From: Synchiropus splendidus
Lineage: Eukaryota; Chordata; Actinopteri; Syngnathiformes; Callionymidae
Direction of reading: 5' to 3'
Length of the DNA stretch: 64,000 nucleotides
NCBI RefSeq assembly: GCF_027744825.2
Contig: NC_071334.1
Coordinates: 7,510,437 to 7,574,436 of the forward strand
The position numbers and the translations under genes are program-made. The notes beneath the pieces are model-generated. The model did not search any database, was not told the origin of the DNA, and worked only from the letters and a program-made list of their open reading frames with translations. Below, piece after piece: positions 35,420-46,814 of the stretch. Within the stretch, counting starts at the first letter, position 1. The number at the start of each line of letters is the position of its first letter.

Positions 35420-35899
35420 TTGCGTGTCACTCTTCCCCGCCACTAGTGGCCGCTGTTAACTGTAGTCCTTCTCAGTCCTTCTTACCTCTGACCCCTGTGG
35501 AGAAGAAGAGCTGCAGCTACTTCCGGACGTACAAGCTGCTAGTTGTGAAGAGTGAAATTCATATTCGAACTGAGAGTCTTTTATACAGAGAGATAACTTT
35601 GTGGAGAAGAGTTTCCCCCATTTTGTTATGTACGATTTGTTTTTAAATGTGAGATTTTTTTCCCAGCTCATTGGAAGACGTAAATTATTTTCGTCTCTCA
35701 GAACACAGAAGCAGCTTCGTGTTCTTTTGCTCTCCTCTGGAGAATGAAGGTGTCCGGACTGCGGAGCTTGAAAGCTTCAAGCAGCGGCTGTTAGTTGGTG
35801 TCGACGATCATCTGCTGCCGAGGTTTCACATCTTCATCGGCTGTAAACGACAGACGGAACGGAAGAGGATCCTACTGGAGATGGAGACCGAGAGAGCAG
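35420..35899 (+). CDS. gene G exon 0 and exon 1 (start codon exon)
   Basis: Exon 0 (about 35420-35590) is present, but its donor reads GAGAG|ATAACT where B, D and E have GAGAG|GT, so the GT is lost. Coding exon 1 is ATG 35881 to 35899 (METERA plus one base), GT at 35900. Without exon 0 splicing, the 5' UTR would be longer and carry upstream ATGs. Confidence 0.5.
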
Positions 35900-35984
35900 G
35901 TACACTGATACTGTATAATAGCGACATCATAGTGGAACACGGTACATGACTGTAGGGACAAGGGAAAAATAAAGGGGTGTAGAA

Positions 35985-38900
35985 TGTAATATCGTGCTTC
36001 CAAGGAGGCAGGGCGACGAACGTTTTCTTTGATTCAGTTCTTTAATGAAAGTTAACACAAGACGAACATCCATACATCCGGGCGTCTGCTCCTCGAACGT
36101 CAACACGTATTCACATATACACATTCGTCATGACGTCACATCCCCCTCTTTTTGAGTGCAGACATTTTTTTCTTTCTTGAAGGACCAGTTCCATGAAAAT
36201 GTTTTCCAACACTACACATAAAATATATTCTCAGTAATAACATACGCTTTTTTTTTTCAATGAACTCTATCAACTTGGAGAACTATCTATATGATATTCA
36301 TTCTCTGTACCTAGCAGGTCGTCTAGTTTGTCTTCCAGATCTCGTACATCTCAGTGCTTCAGGCACTGGACAGTTTTCTGCTGTGACTTCAGTGAGCTTG
36401 CTACTTTGTGACTGACTCACTTTTCTGAAACTCTTGACGCCAAATTCCCACCAACATCTTGGTAAACCTCTCTAGGTAAAACTTTCTCTAACGTTCTTCT
36501 CAGAAACTTTTTACTTTCTCCTGTAGGTACTGATGTCAGGTGTTAGACCAAGAAAATATTTTGGCTGTTCGTGTTGTTGTAGTTCTACAGCGGGCTGCCA
36601 TGTGTCACCCTTGAGTAGTCGGACCTTCTCACCACCTTGTTGTCCTGGAAGCGTCTTTGTTTGTCTATCAAAGTAAAATTTCTGCTTTTGTTGTCTGTGC
36701 TCCAGTTGTGCTGGAGACAGTCCTATTCCTTTCAAAGGTGTGTTTCGAAACTCCAGCGAAGCAATGTAATGGTCTCCCTAAGTTCTTGATGGTCTGCACC
36801 ATTCTTTCTGCTTGACCATTTGACTGAGGATGACCAGGGCTGGAAGTAACATGCCTAAATTCCCAATGTTCTGCAAAGCACTTGAACTCAGTGCATGAAT
36901 ATTGGGGTCCATTGTCTGAAACAACACAGTCTGGAATACTGTGTCTCGTAAATAATGACTATAAGGCTACAACAACACTTTCATTGTCATTGTGTTAGTT
37001 AACTTCATGACTTCAGGGAATTTTGAGAAAGAATCTACACATCGTAGAAAGTCAGAACCTTCACAATGGAAAAGGTCTTTGTGGTATAGGATGTGAAGTC
37101 AGTGGTTCTCTTGAGTTCCACTTTCTGTTTTCATTACAGGTAGCTCACTTGGAGACCAACTCCTCTATTTGACGTCCCATGCTTGGCCAAAACAAAACAA
37201 CTCTGGCCCTTTCTTTGCACTTCACTATTCCAAGTGTGACTGGTGTATTTTTTTCAGCATTTCTTATCTCAGCTGATTTGGAACAATAAGTTTAGCTCCT
37301 TTGAACATAAATCCATCTGAGTGAGTCATTTCATCCCTGAATGTCCAATATGGTGTGGAACTTTTCTTTTCTGGCCTGTAGGTGACCTCCAGACTGTATC
37401 TCTGGAGTCTCAGCCACATTCTCTGGAGTCTCATTGGTGCTCATATAATGTTTTTAAAAAAAAAACACTGCTGCTCCACCACGACTTCTTTGCCATAAAC
37501 ATATTGATGGAAACTTTCACAACCATACACAATTGCAAGTAGTTCTTTTTCTATTTGAAAAGGAACTACTCAAGAGCCATATGCCACAGGTTGTTCTTGC
37601 TGCTGCAACACGGCCCCAATTCCTTCTGCACTGGCATCCACAGACAACGTCACCCGTTGGCTCACATCTAAAAACTTCAGTGTCGGTGCATTGGTGACAA
37701 GCAGCTTAAGTTTCTCACAACTTTTCTGCTGAGCATCTTCCCAGTGCCATTCTATATCTCCCTCTAGCAGCAGCCTTAAAGGGCCACTGACATCAGACAA
37801 TTTGGGAATAAACTTGGCCAGATACTGAACCATTCCCATGAAGCTCTGCAGTTCAGTCTTGCACTGTGGTGGAGGAAGCTCTGTAACGGCTCTCACTTTC
37901 TCTTCATCCGGTTTCAGCACTGAGGACATGTCCAATGTATTTGATATCTGTGGTTCTGATGATGCATTTGTCTCTGTTCAGCTTTATAATATTTAATATG
38001 GTACTTGCCAGCTAAGCAGTCCAAACCTTCAAAAGGTCTTCATAATCCTCGAGACAGATACTCTCTCTTCCAAGTTCATGAATCTTCTTTATCATGCCAA
38101 GCTTCTGGCAGGTAGAAGCACCCACGATGGCTGGTACACTCTCTTTAGTTATCTCAAACTCAATACTGTGCTTCTTTCTTTTGTATTCACATGACCAGCA
38201 GTGTTGTTCTTTGTCCAGAGAAAGTCACCTGTTTGCTGTTAGTTGCCTTGAGTCCTTTTAGATTCAAAGATTCATATGTTTTCATCGACATAGTGTTGGA
38301 GTCAGCTCCAGTATCCAGTTTGAATTTCACACACGTGTTATTTATGATCAAGTTTTCTGTCCATCTTTCTTTATTTGCCTCTTCAGTGTCCATGACTTTG
38401 ATGTGGTTTTCTTTATACACTTGAACGGTACCCACGAACATGTCTTCTTGTTGATTGGTTTCGACTATGTGGATTTTCCTCCCACTCTGTCGATTCAAGG
38501 CACATTTTTTGCAAAATGATTTCCTGTTCAACATAATTTGCAAACTTGACCCATCGCTGGACACTTGTCTCTTTCATGCACATATCCACATCTGTTGCAT
38601 TCTGCATTCTTTTGGCTGGCAGCTTTTCCATGGACGTTTGTTTTTATTCTGATTTTTTTTAACTTTGCTAACTTCTGATTCTTCCGTGAGTGCTTTGACT
38701 TGGCTCGACGTTATTTCACTAGCTCGACAAATGCTCACTGCTTTCTCCAGAGTCAGATGTGCCTCTCTCAACAGTCTGCCTCTGACTTGATCATTGGTTA
38801 TTCCACACACAACTCTGTCCCTGACGAGGGAATCGTGAAGCTGACCAAATTTGCAGTCTTTAGCTTTGTTTTTCAAATCCGTGACATATGCATCTATTGT

Positions 38901-39361
38901 CTCTGACGGTTTCTGTGACCTTGTGAAAAACATATGTCTGATGTACGGTAAGTTTTTTCGTGGCTCACAGTGTTCTTGAAGCTTTCATTTCAATACGTCG
39001 ATTTTATCAGTCTCGTCGTCCTCTAATTCTCCTACAACATGTAAAAAAGTCGCACACTGCACCTTCTCTGGCTTTTCCACGAATCCACTGGCTGTGCAGA
39101 ACAGATCGAAGTGTTGAATCCAGCTTCTCCAGTTATCAGCGAGATTGCCCTGCAGACTCAGATGTGGTGGTGGTTGAAACTGCGCCATTCTTCTTTACTT
39201 TGTCTTCTGACACCATGTAATATCAGGCTTCCAAGGAGGCAGGACGGCAAGGGTCTTCATTGATTCAGTTCTTAAATTGAAGTTAACACAACAAACTAAC
39301 ATCTGTACATATGGGGGTCTGCAACACGTATTCACATATACACATACATCATTATGTGACA
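35985..39361 (-). mobile_element. Gypsy LTR retrotransposon, degenerate, in gene G intron 1 (duplicate copy)
   Basis: Same element as 27927-31698, duplicated with the zinc-finger unit. The 3' LTR is complete at 35985-36140 and the 5' LTR is 39216-39361 with the same primer-binding-like motif. Gag is at 38574-39188, the protease with an intact D-T-G in the frame 38187-38564, and the RNase H region near 37570-37935. About 0.4 kb of RT present in copy 1 (29890-30330) is deleted here, near 37985. The element is inactive. Confidence 0.88.
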
Positions 39362-39400
39362 AACAGCTGGGAATATGGACTATCACCTCTATGTTCACAG

Positions 39401-39499
39401 GACCAGGAAACAGGAGAGGCCAAACACAGAACAATGCTGGAACCTCAGATGAAGAAACAAAAGGGAGGGACGACATTGGATACACACGTGTTACATCAG
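39401..39499 (+). CDS. gene G exon 2
   Basis: 99 nt after GTTCACAG, with GT at 39500; same sequence type as gene F exon 2. Intron 2 is only about 310 bp because roughly 1 kb present in gene F intron 2 is missing. Confidence 0.6.
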
Positions 39500-39810
39500 G
39501 TATGAATGTTGTTCAGAAATGTTCTCATTTCCTTGATTCTGAAGAGGAATATTCACACTGGAATGAAGGAAAAAGACAGATAGCAGCAGAAAAGTGAGAA
39601 AATACCCTGCGAATAGCTGTGGAACATATGACTGCATTCCAGTAAAAGCACATGCTGACCCCATTAACTCTACACATATAGGGCAGGTGGGTCAGGAGCA
39701 GCCCAATGAATTACATAACAGCAATAAATCAAAAAGAAAATATATATTTTGGCTCCAACATTGATTCTAAATAATCTCTCTAATCATGTACTTTAATTTA
39801 CTTGAAACAG

Positions 39811-41066
39811 AACCAGCTGGCGACTTGGATGCACCTCTCCATCCTGACCACCAGATGTCATTGTCTTCTGGCTCAGACACTGATGACAGTGAAGACTGGA
39901 GAGAAACCAGTGACTTTCAGTCAGATTTCAACTCTGTTGAGGAGCCACACGTTGATGTCAGAGAGGAGACAGATGCTGATCACAAATCACTGATCTGCTC
40001 CGGAAGTGGAGAGAAATGCCTCACAAAGGCTGGACTGACTGAAGACAGGAAATCCTGCGGTGGACCTTCCGCTTGTTTTCTTTATGGGAAACGTTTTGAA
40101 AAGAGATGGATTCTGAGGAAGCACATGAAAATCCACACTGAAGAAAAGCCTTTCACCTGCTCCCTGTGTGGAAAGTGTTTTTCACTGAAATATAATCTGA
40201 AACGTCACATGAATATTCACACTGGAGAAAAGCCTTTCATCTGCTCCCAGTGTGGAAATCGATTTTCACAGAAATATCATCTGAAAAGTCACATGAGAAA
40301 TCACACTGGAGAAAAGCCTTTCATCTGCACCCAGTGTGGAAAATGTTTTTCAGATGAATGTCACCTGAATAGTCACATGAGAATTCACACTGGAGAAAAG
40401 CCTTTCATCTGTTCCCAGTGTGGTAAAAGTTTTTCACGAAAAGATAACCTGAAAAGTCATATGCGAATTCACACTAGAGAAAAGCCTTTCATCTGCTCCC
40501 AGTGTGGAAAATGTTTTTCACAGAAATCTCAACTGAATATTCACATGAGAATTCACACTGGAGAAAAGCCTTTCATCTGTTCCCAGTGTGCCAAATGTTT
40601 TTCACAGAAATCTCAACTGAAAAGTCATATGAGAATACACACTGGAGAAAAGCCTTTCATCTGCTCACAATGTGGAAAATGTTTTTCACACAAAGATGGC
40701 CTCATTGGTCACATGAGAACTCACTCTGGAGAAAAGCCTTTCATCTGCTCCCAGTGTCGAAAATGTTTTTCACGTGAATTTCACCTAAATAGTCACATGA
40801 GAGTTCACACTGGAGAAAAGCCTTTCATCTGCTCCCAGTGTGGAAAATGCTTTTCACTAAAAGATACCCTCATTGGTCACATGAGAATTCACACTGGAGA
40901 AAAGCCTTTCATATGCTCCCAGTGTGGAAAATGTTTTTCGCAGAAATCTCCCCTGAATAGTCACATGAGAATTCACTCTGGAGAAAAGCCTTTTATCTGC
41001 TCCCAGTGTGGAAAATGTTTTTCACGGAAATATCATCTGAAAAGTCACATGAGAATTCACTCTTGA
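39811..41066 (+). CDS. zinc-finger gene G, exon 3: 11 intact fingers, C-terminus cut
   Basis: Starts after GAAACAG (AG 39809-39810) in phase 1. The predicted joined product is 457 aa. Acidic region, decayed cysteine module, then a first finger that has lost its second Cys ([12 protein letters not shown]), then eleven complete C2H2 fingers. Translation stops at TGA 41064-41066 in a linker (IHS-stop, where the others read SGEKP). Past the stop, one more finger-like sequence ([10 protein letters not shown], then TAA) and a truncated tail remain, and the family's conserved last finger (GKCFTHP...) is absent. The protein is shortened but most of the array is intact. Confidence 0.92.
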
Positions 41067-41980
41067 GAAAACCCGTTCATCTGCTCCCAGTGTGGAAAAT
41101 GCTTTTCACATTAATATTGCCTGATTAGTCACATGAGAATTCATACTTTCATCTGCTCAGTTTTTTAAACCATGTGAATTAACACCAAACAATGAAACAA
41201 TGAAAATATTTTTTAGTTGCCCAATCTCATAAGTTATATCAGCAATGGATGCCAGTGATTTCTATGTGTTGTGTGTGTTCATCTCATCTTCATCCCCAAA
41301 CACTCCTTCAAAAGTCAATTAAACAAGTACTATATAACCTGTAGGACTAGTTGTTCTTTGTAATTTGTTCTTTCTTCCAGATTTCAGTTCTCGTAGAAAG
41401 AAATTAACATCTCCAACAAGCACTTCTATGCCATACATGTTTTACCCTCTGACAGGCTTCGCTATTGGTTACCTCCACTCTGATGCCCCGCCTCACGGCT
41501 GAGAATTGGATGAATACTGTAACTCTCCACCTTGGTAGGCTCCACCTCTACTATTAAACCCCATGCTTGCTGCTACTCGTCCCCCATTTTCACTGCGCCT
41601 GATTTTGTTATTGCCATCGGGTGTTTTGTGGAAGCGATGGAGTCTGCAACTAGCTACACCAAAGGTCGTCCCTTCTGAGGATGATGAAGAAAGCCAAGCA
41701 AGCTAGCTCTTTGGTGAACGTCTGCCACCTTGGATTTCTTAGTGGAGCAGGTAAGAGTAGTCGCCATTTTGTACTTGGCTCGGCTCTGGGAGCCGGCTGC
41801 CAACATTGGGAGAGTTTCTGCGGCCAAACTTGCTGCACGTACCAGTCAAGATAATAAATAATATTTTATATGAGTAAAAGTATCTTGGTATATTGAATAA
41901 ACTGCTTTATAATACTGTACCCAATAAGAGATTGAATCTAATAGAGGCTCTTATATTGGGGAAGGGAACCTCAATATGAC
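41067..41980. other. post-gene G flank; no gene recognised
   Basis: The first about 100 bp are dead finger remnants. The segment at 41735-41860 duplicates 5895-6000. The rest is unrecognised. Confidence 0.4.
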
Positions 41981-42590
41981 CCTGTATGTATGGAAGAATG
42001 TGTGAGGTGAAAGAGTGAGTCATGATTGGCAGGAAGCATCTGGTATAAAGGTTAAGGAAGGAACATTTGGGGATCATCTATGGAGGAGGAGGATTAATGA
42101 TGGACCAAGGAGTCAGGCAGAGACCAGATGAGCCAGTAAGCCGACAGAAGCAAGCCAATCAGAAGAATGGATCAGGTCGTCTGTTTTACAGCGACCACCA
42201 GTAGGAGACAAATAGACAACTTTAGGGAGGACTCGCCAACGTCGCTCCAGACCAAGTGGAGTCGCCACAACATTAGGACTTTGACCCATGGCAACCAGGA
42301 CTTCAACAGACCAGGACCAATCACCGGAGACTGTGCCTTAAAAAAAACTGAAAGCGTATAAGAAAGGGTCATGGCCAGATAGTCTTTGTCTCACTACACC
42401 ACTTGAGCCAAGGCTAAGTCAGGCTTAATTGTTGGCCCAGAGCTCTGTAAGGGATAAACTCTTTTTGATTTTAACTCACTTGATTTTAAGTCACTCTCAG
42501 TAGAGTCAACGGTCACATGGAATAGACACTGAAACTGTATTTTCTTGCAATTTGGTGACCCTGAGGAGGACAGAGGAGTTGAAGACACCC
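41981..42590 (+). repeat. LTR-like retroelement end, possibly endogenous-retrovirus type
   Basis: A TATA-like TATAAAGG (near 42052), a GGATAAACTCTTTTTG signal (near 42460) and a TTTGGTGACCCTGAGG sequence near 42550, resembling a post-LTR primer-binding region, suggest an LTR and leader. Part of it (42297-42400) also occurs at 22556-22650. No gag, pol or env is recognisable. The call is tentative. Confidence 0.3.
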
Positions 42591-44266
42591 ATCGTGAAAT
42601 CAGGGATTTCACATTAAGAGAACTCTGATTTGAGTTTGGGACTCAGGGCAAACACGAGGTCTGGGGCCTATGTTTTTGCAATTCAGAAAGAAAGAAAATT
42701 TAAATAAATAAATTGGGGAAATAGAAATGAGTTTGTTGTTCAGTAATTTAGAGGAAGCGTGGTCGGATGTATGTATTTTACATGAATAACAGGTATAGTC
42801 ACAAGAGTTAGAGATGGGGGGATTTGTATGTGGAAATTGAGGCACAGGTTTTGGCAGGTGTTGATAAGAAGAGAAAAGAGAAGCACAAAAAGTGGTTGAA
42901 TAAAGAGTCGGGGATGTTAAAGAAGGGGACAGGAGTTTCAGGGGCAGAGAGACATTTGTCGGAGAGTTTGGAGCAGAAGGAAAGGTGATGGGGCGAAGGG
43001 TCGCGTGTGGATGGCCCCAGTGTTTCAGGTGGCAGCATATTAGGAAGTCACTCCTAATAGTGAAATCACAGAAGATCGGCAGACTGTACTCAACAAGAAT
43101 GCAGCTTAGAATTGCTAGTATGTTGACAAGAAGAAGATATTCACAAACAGAAGTGCAAAGACAGCAGCGTGTGCTCCTGATTTGCATTTTGAACAACCAC
43201 CTGCTACTTCCACTGGCAGAAAAGGGAAGATGAGATCACAATGCTACATGGAACCTGAACCTAAAACAGTTTGAAGTGCTGTAAAAAATGTTTCTATCCA
43301 GTTGTCTCCGTTTAAAGTGATCATTGATCCCAGCACCAATCTTGATCAGTGCAAAGCTCTGCGGACTGAGAACACTGGATCTCATCCTACAAAATGAAAC
43401 TTGTGCTTGTAGCTTACGAAAACCAGATCTGAGAAAAAAATGAAGATGGCTTGAATGTTTGCAGAGAACATCAGTAAGGAAAAGAAGTGACGGGGTTGCA
43501 GCTTGCAGAGGCAAAGGGAACAAATGGTAAGAAAGAAATATAATAAAGATTAAGTGAGGCAAAAATAGGAAATACTGTATCATGGACGCTGGTGTCTGTG
43601 ACGTGGATATTATGAAAATAGTATCACCTCGAAATTTGGGGCATCACAAAGCAAATTCATTCCTAAAATAAGGTAGCCAATCTTATTAGCTGAAGTCACT
43701 ACATAATTGTCGTGATTGAATGTCCTTCATTGATCAGAGGCTGTTAGATTCCAAAGTAACGCAAATACGACCAAGATAATTTTATTGCGTTTATTAAAGA
43801 AAAGCAAAACAGATAGAAAGGAAAGAATATGAGATGAAATGGAGATGATCCCATCGGTATCGCGGTGACAGACATAAGTCCCTCCACACCAATCTGTGCA
43901 CAGTGACAAACAGTGTCTTACTTTGTGGCGATGGATGGAAGGATAAAGGAGGAATGATGAGATGAATCGATGAGGAATGAGATGAGTCAATGCACAGGCT
44001 GGACTGGAGACATTGGAGGCGGCGAGCAGCTTTCAGAAAGAGTTGTCCTGGCTCTCAAGTGGGACGCGTTGGCAGGGATGGAATCGCTGTGTCCAGGTAG
44101 AGGTGGCAACTTTGGGGTGTCGCTGGGCTGATCGAGGGTCTTTTGTTGCAGATGGGAAGTGACCGTTGTTGAACGAGTGGGCGTCACCAACTGAAAACAT
44201 AACTTTACTCTGTTCAGATGTTCATCGGTCTGTACAGTAGGAGCAGTTCATTTGTTCCCCTCCCAG
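42591..44266. other. unrecognised intergenic sequence
   Basis: The longest open frame is 42609-43196 on the minus strand (195 codons, Ser/Pro/Leu-rich). It has no domain I know and is probably chance or the complement of decayed element sequence. Nothing else is supported. Confidence 0.3.
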
Positions 44267-44525
44267 TGTTGTCTGGCCAGCAGATTCCATTGATCTCAGG
44301 GCGGGGAGCAGCAGAACCGGAAAAACCACAGAGGACGTGGGATGCAAGACTTAGTTTATTCCAGATCAGCATCAGCATCTAGTTGTCAATGGTCAGCATC
44401 AAAGAAGTCAAAGTATAGAGACATTAAATATAGACTGGACCGAGGGCTCCCCTCGAATCCAATACACAACATTACACACAAACACATGACCACACTAGAA
44501 TGTCCGATCACTGAAAGTGTTGTAT
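44267..44525 (-). repeat. dispersed LTR-like repeat (inverted copy 3)
   Basis: On the minus strand it matches 45887-46134: GCTGATGCTGATCTGGAATAA, a CCAGTCTATATTTAATG segment, and the end CTGGCCAGACAACA at 44280-44267. Confidence 0.45.
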
Positions 44526-45100
44526 GATTTCCCGAGTCCAGGACGCTTGGCTGGGACGTTACAAATGATAGATGTCCCTGTTTCCTTCCTAAGGAGACCA
44601 AGTCCAACCACAGTTCATCATTCCATTGGTGTTAGGAAACAGGTCAGACTATAACTTAACTGTCTTTACAGCATCACAATATCCGTGTTTCCTGTAAACA
44701 TCACACCTCAAACCGCGGTTCAGAGAGCTGTCAGTCTTGATTCGGCTCCGCCCACAGAGCACGTCCCCATTTTTGTGCCATCAGTTTTGAACTCATAAAA
44801 AAAAAAAAGGATTCGTAATTGTAAAAAAGTTTCAAATCTGAAAAAAAGCGTTTTAATTCGTAAATACAATTTGAAACCCCCCAAAAAACCTCTTCATATT
44901 ACTAACTATTAATTCTGAAAACTTTTTTAAATACAATGTCATACTTCTATTTTTTTTTTTGCATTCAAACCTTAATAACCGGGCATCAAAACATCATTCT
45001 TCTGAATTTTTTGGTTTTTCGAATTCAATTTTGTTCTTTGAATTCAAAATTTTTTGTTTTTGTTTTCTGATGGCAGAGATATCCCTCAATAGGAAACCAG
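44526..45100. other. A/T-rich intergenic sequence, nothing recognised
   Basis: Several A and T runs (44800-44830, 44945-44965). No gene or repeat family is identified. Confidence 0.3.
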
Positions 45101-45139
45101 GCATGCAAAGCATGCACTCTACCACTGAGCTACATCCCC
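45101..45139 (-). pseudogene. tRNA-Ala(UGC) 5' half
   Basis: On the minus strand GGGGATGTAGCTCAGTGGTA, then AGAGTGCATGCTTTGCATGC, matches the first 39 nt of the tRNA at 11543-11614. The T arm and 3' acceptor strand are gone. The downstream flank on the plus strand is also shared with 11615 onward, so this is the decayed duplicate. Confidence 0.75.
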
Positions 45140-45886
45140 TTGTGTGCACACCTCATTTATTCACATATAATCAATAATGTTCACATTGATTATTATTTTT
45201 TATATCTACAGTCATTGGAAAAAATGCTCAATAACAACAGCAAAAGAAAAGACCCAGACCTCCAGAGAAGAAAAAAAGGAATACCATTTGTCTGCCAACA
45301 TTGTTGTGTTTTTCATTATGGTTGTTTTCCTTGTTATATCACTGCGTAATCATTTGTTACATTTTTCGTTGGTTTGTGATCAATGTTTGCGATTGGGGTT
45401 TTACTTCAACTTCAACTTGGTTCAGCCCTCATCATGTCAGCAATTAAGAGTACAAGGGAACTCACTGACATTTTCCTGCGACGGGTGCTAACAATGCGTG
45501 CAGTGGAGATTCTTATGAATGAAAACAACATTAAACACACTGAGCATTTTTATTAATAACTCAACTTCAAACTCCAGTTATATAATCTCTCAGTAAACAT
45601 TGTCATATACTTATACTCAATATACTCTCACTGCTCTGCAACATTATTCACAGTAAAATAAAAATGGGATCGCTTGCAAAGTTTTGGTGTGTGGGCCTCA
45701 CAAAGGGAGGAATATGTCTCATCGGGACGTGTGCAACAGTTACTTAAATGATCACTTATTTCCCAGCACCAACGGAAGGTTGGACAGATATCTACTCGGG
45801 CACAACATTCACTTTTGTGCAAACAGAATGTTCAGCCAACTTTCCAAATACACTACAGCTGCCTCCTTTCCACTGTTCACAGCCCA
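45140..45886. repeat. duplicated block shared with 11615-11900; remainder unrecognised
   Basis: 45145-45480 matches the sequence next to the tRNA at 11.6 kb. No gene is seen in 45480-45886. Confidence 0.4.
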
Positions 45887-46134
45887 CAACACTAAATATG
45901 GACATGTGTGTGTGTGATAATGTGTATCTGGTACGAGGAACGCCCTCCATCCAGTCTCTGTTTCATGTGTCTGTGCTTTGAATAACTTGATGCAAACCAT
46001 GTGAAGCGGTGCTGAGACGATGTTATGCTGATGCTGATCTGGAATAAACTGAAGCTGCATCCCACTACTGTTATGGTTCTTTCTGCTCCTGGCTCTACGC
46101 CCTGAAAAGTGTATAACTTGCTGGCCGGACAACA
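45887..46134 (+). repeat. dispersed LTR-like repeat (copy 2)
   Basis: Same as 12352-12602, with GGAATAAAC and the end CTGGCCGGACAACA, again abutting a truncated zinc-finger exon 1. Confidence 0.45.
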
Positions 46135-46154
46135 CGTCAACACAAGGGAACCAA

Positions 46155-46258
46155 GCAGAAAGAGAATCCTGCTGGAGACCGACCGAGCAGGTACACCGAA
46201 ATATATTAGTGAAATAATCACAGAACATAGTACAGGATTGAAGGGAGAGGAAAATCAT
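46155..46258 (+). pseudogene. orphan zinc-finger exon 1 remnant at the end of the plus-strand array
   Basis: GAATCCTGCTGGAGACCGAC...GCAG|GTACACC matches the 3' end of exon 1, but the ATGGAG codons are deleted. The donor GT at 46191 and about 65 bp of intron 1 follow, and then homology ends near 46258. No exon 2 or 3 follows. Confidence 0.65.
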
Positions 46259-46814
46259 CTGCTGCTTTCAACTGCTTTCAAGAGGACTTTTGCACCGATT
46301 GTGGTAAGAGAAGTCAGCCATCCACATAGCATATTGACACACAGGCATTTTAGTGAAGCCAAATGTGCAGAGAGGTGACAATCACAAGCAACAACATTCC
46401 TCTTGCAGACACTTGGTGTATATAGCGCCTCAATGGACCATTTACTTTACTCACCTGTGAAAGAATCAAGTTTCAGAGGGGAAGGAGCAAATGTGCAGCA
46501 ATTGGGCATCTAATTTGTGAAAATGCAATGCAGCTGGTCGACCTCCACACCACAATTGGATACGGAAATTCACTTGATAAAGGTTTTTTTGACATGCTGG
46601 GAGTGAGAATGCATTTGTAATACAATTTACCTCACCTGACATAGCCATATGATTCTTTAGCTAGCATGGCATTCTTTTAAGTGACAGAAGATGCAACGCT
46701 ATCTGTGTCACTTGTGTATTTAGACTCCTTTTAGTGAGAAAAAAAAAAAAGACCACCCAAAGAGCAGTTGAGCAAGGTTTTTCTCCAGAGTGGATTTTCA
46801 TAAATTTATTCAGG
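46259..46814 (-). other. gene H 3' flank
   Basis: 46265-46570 matches the 3' flank of gene I (53380-53670), including TTGTGGTAAGAGAAGTCAGCC and GACACTTGGTGTATATAGC. No gene is seen. Confidence 0.5.

Noticed and set aside
42609..43196. 195-codon minus-strand open frame
   Set aside because: Ser/Pro/Leu-rich with no domain, splice context or second copy; likely chance frame in element-derived sequence.
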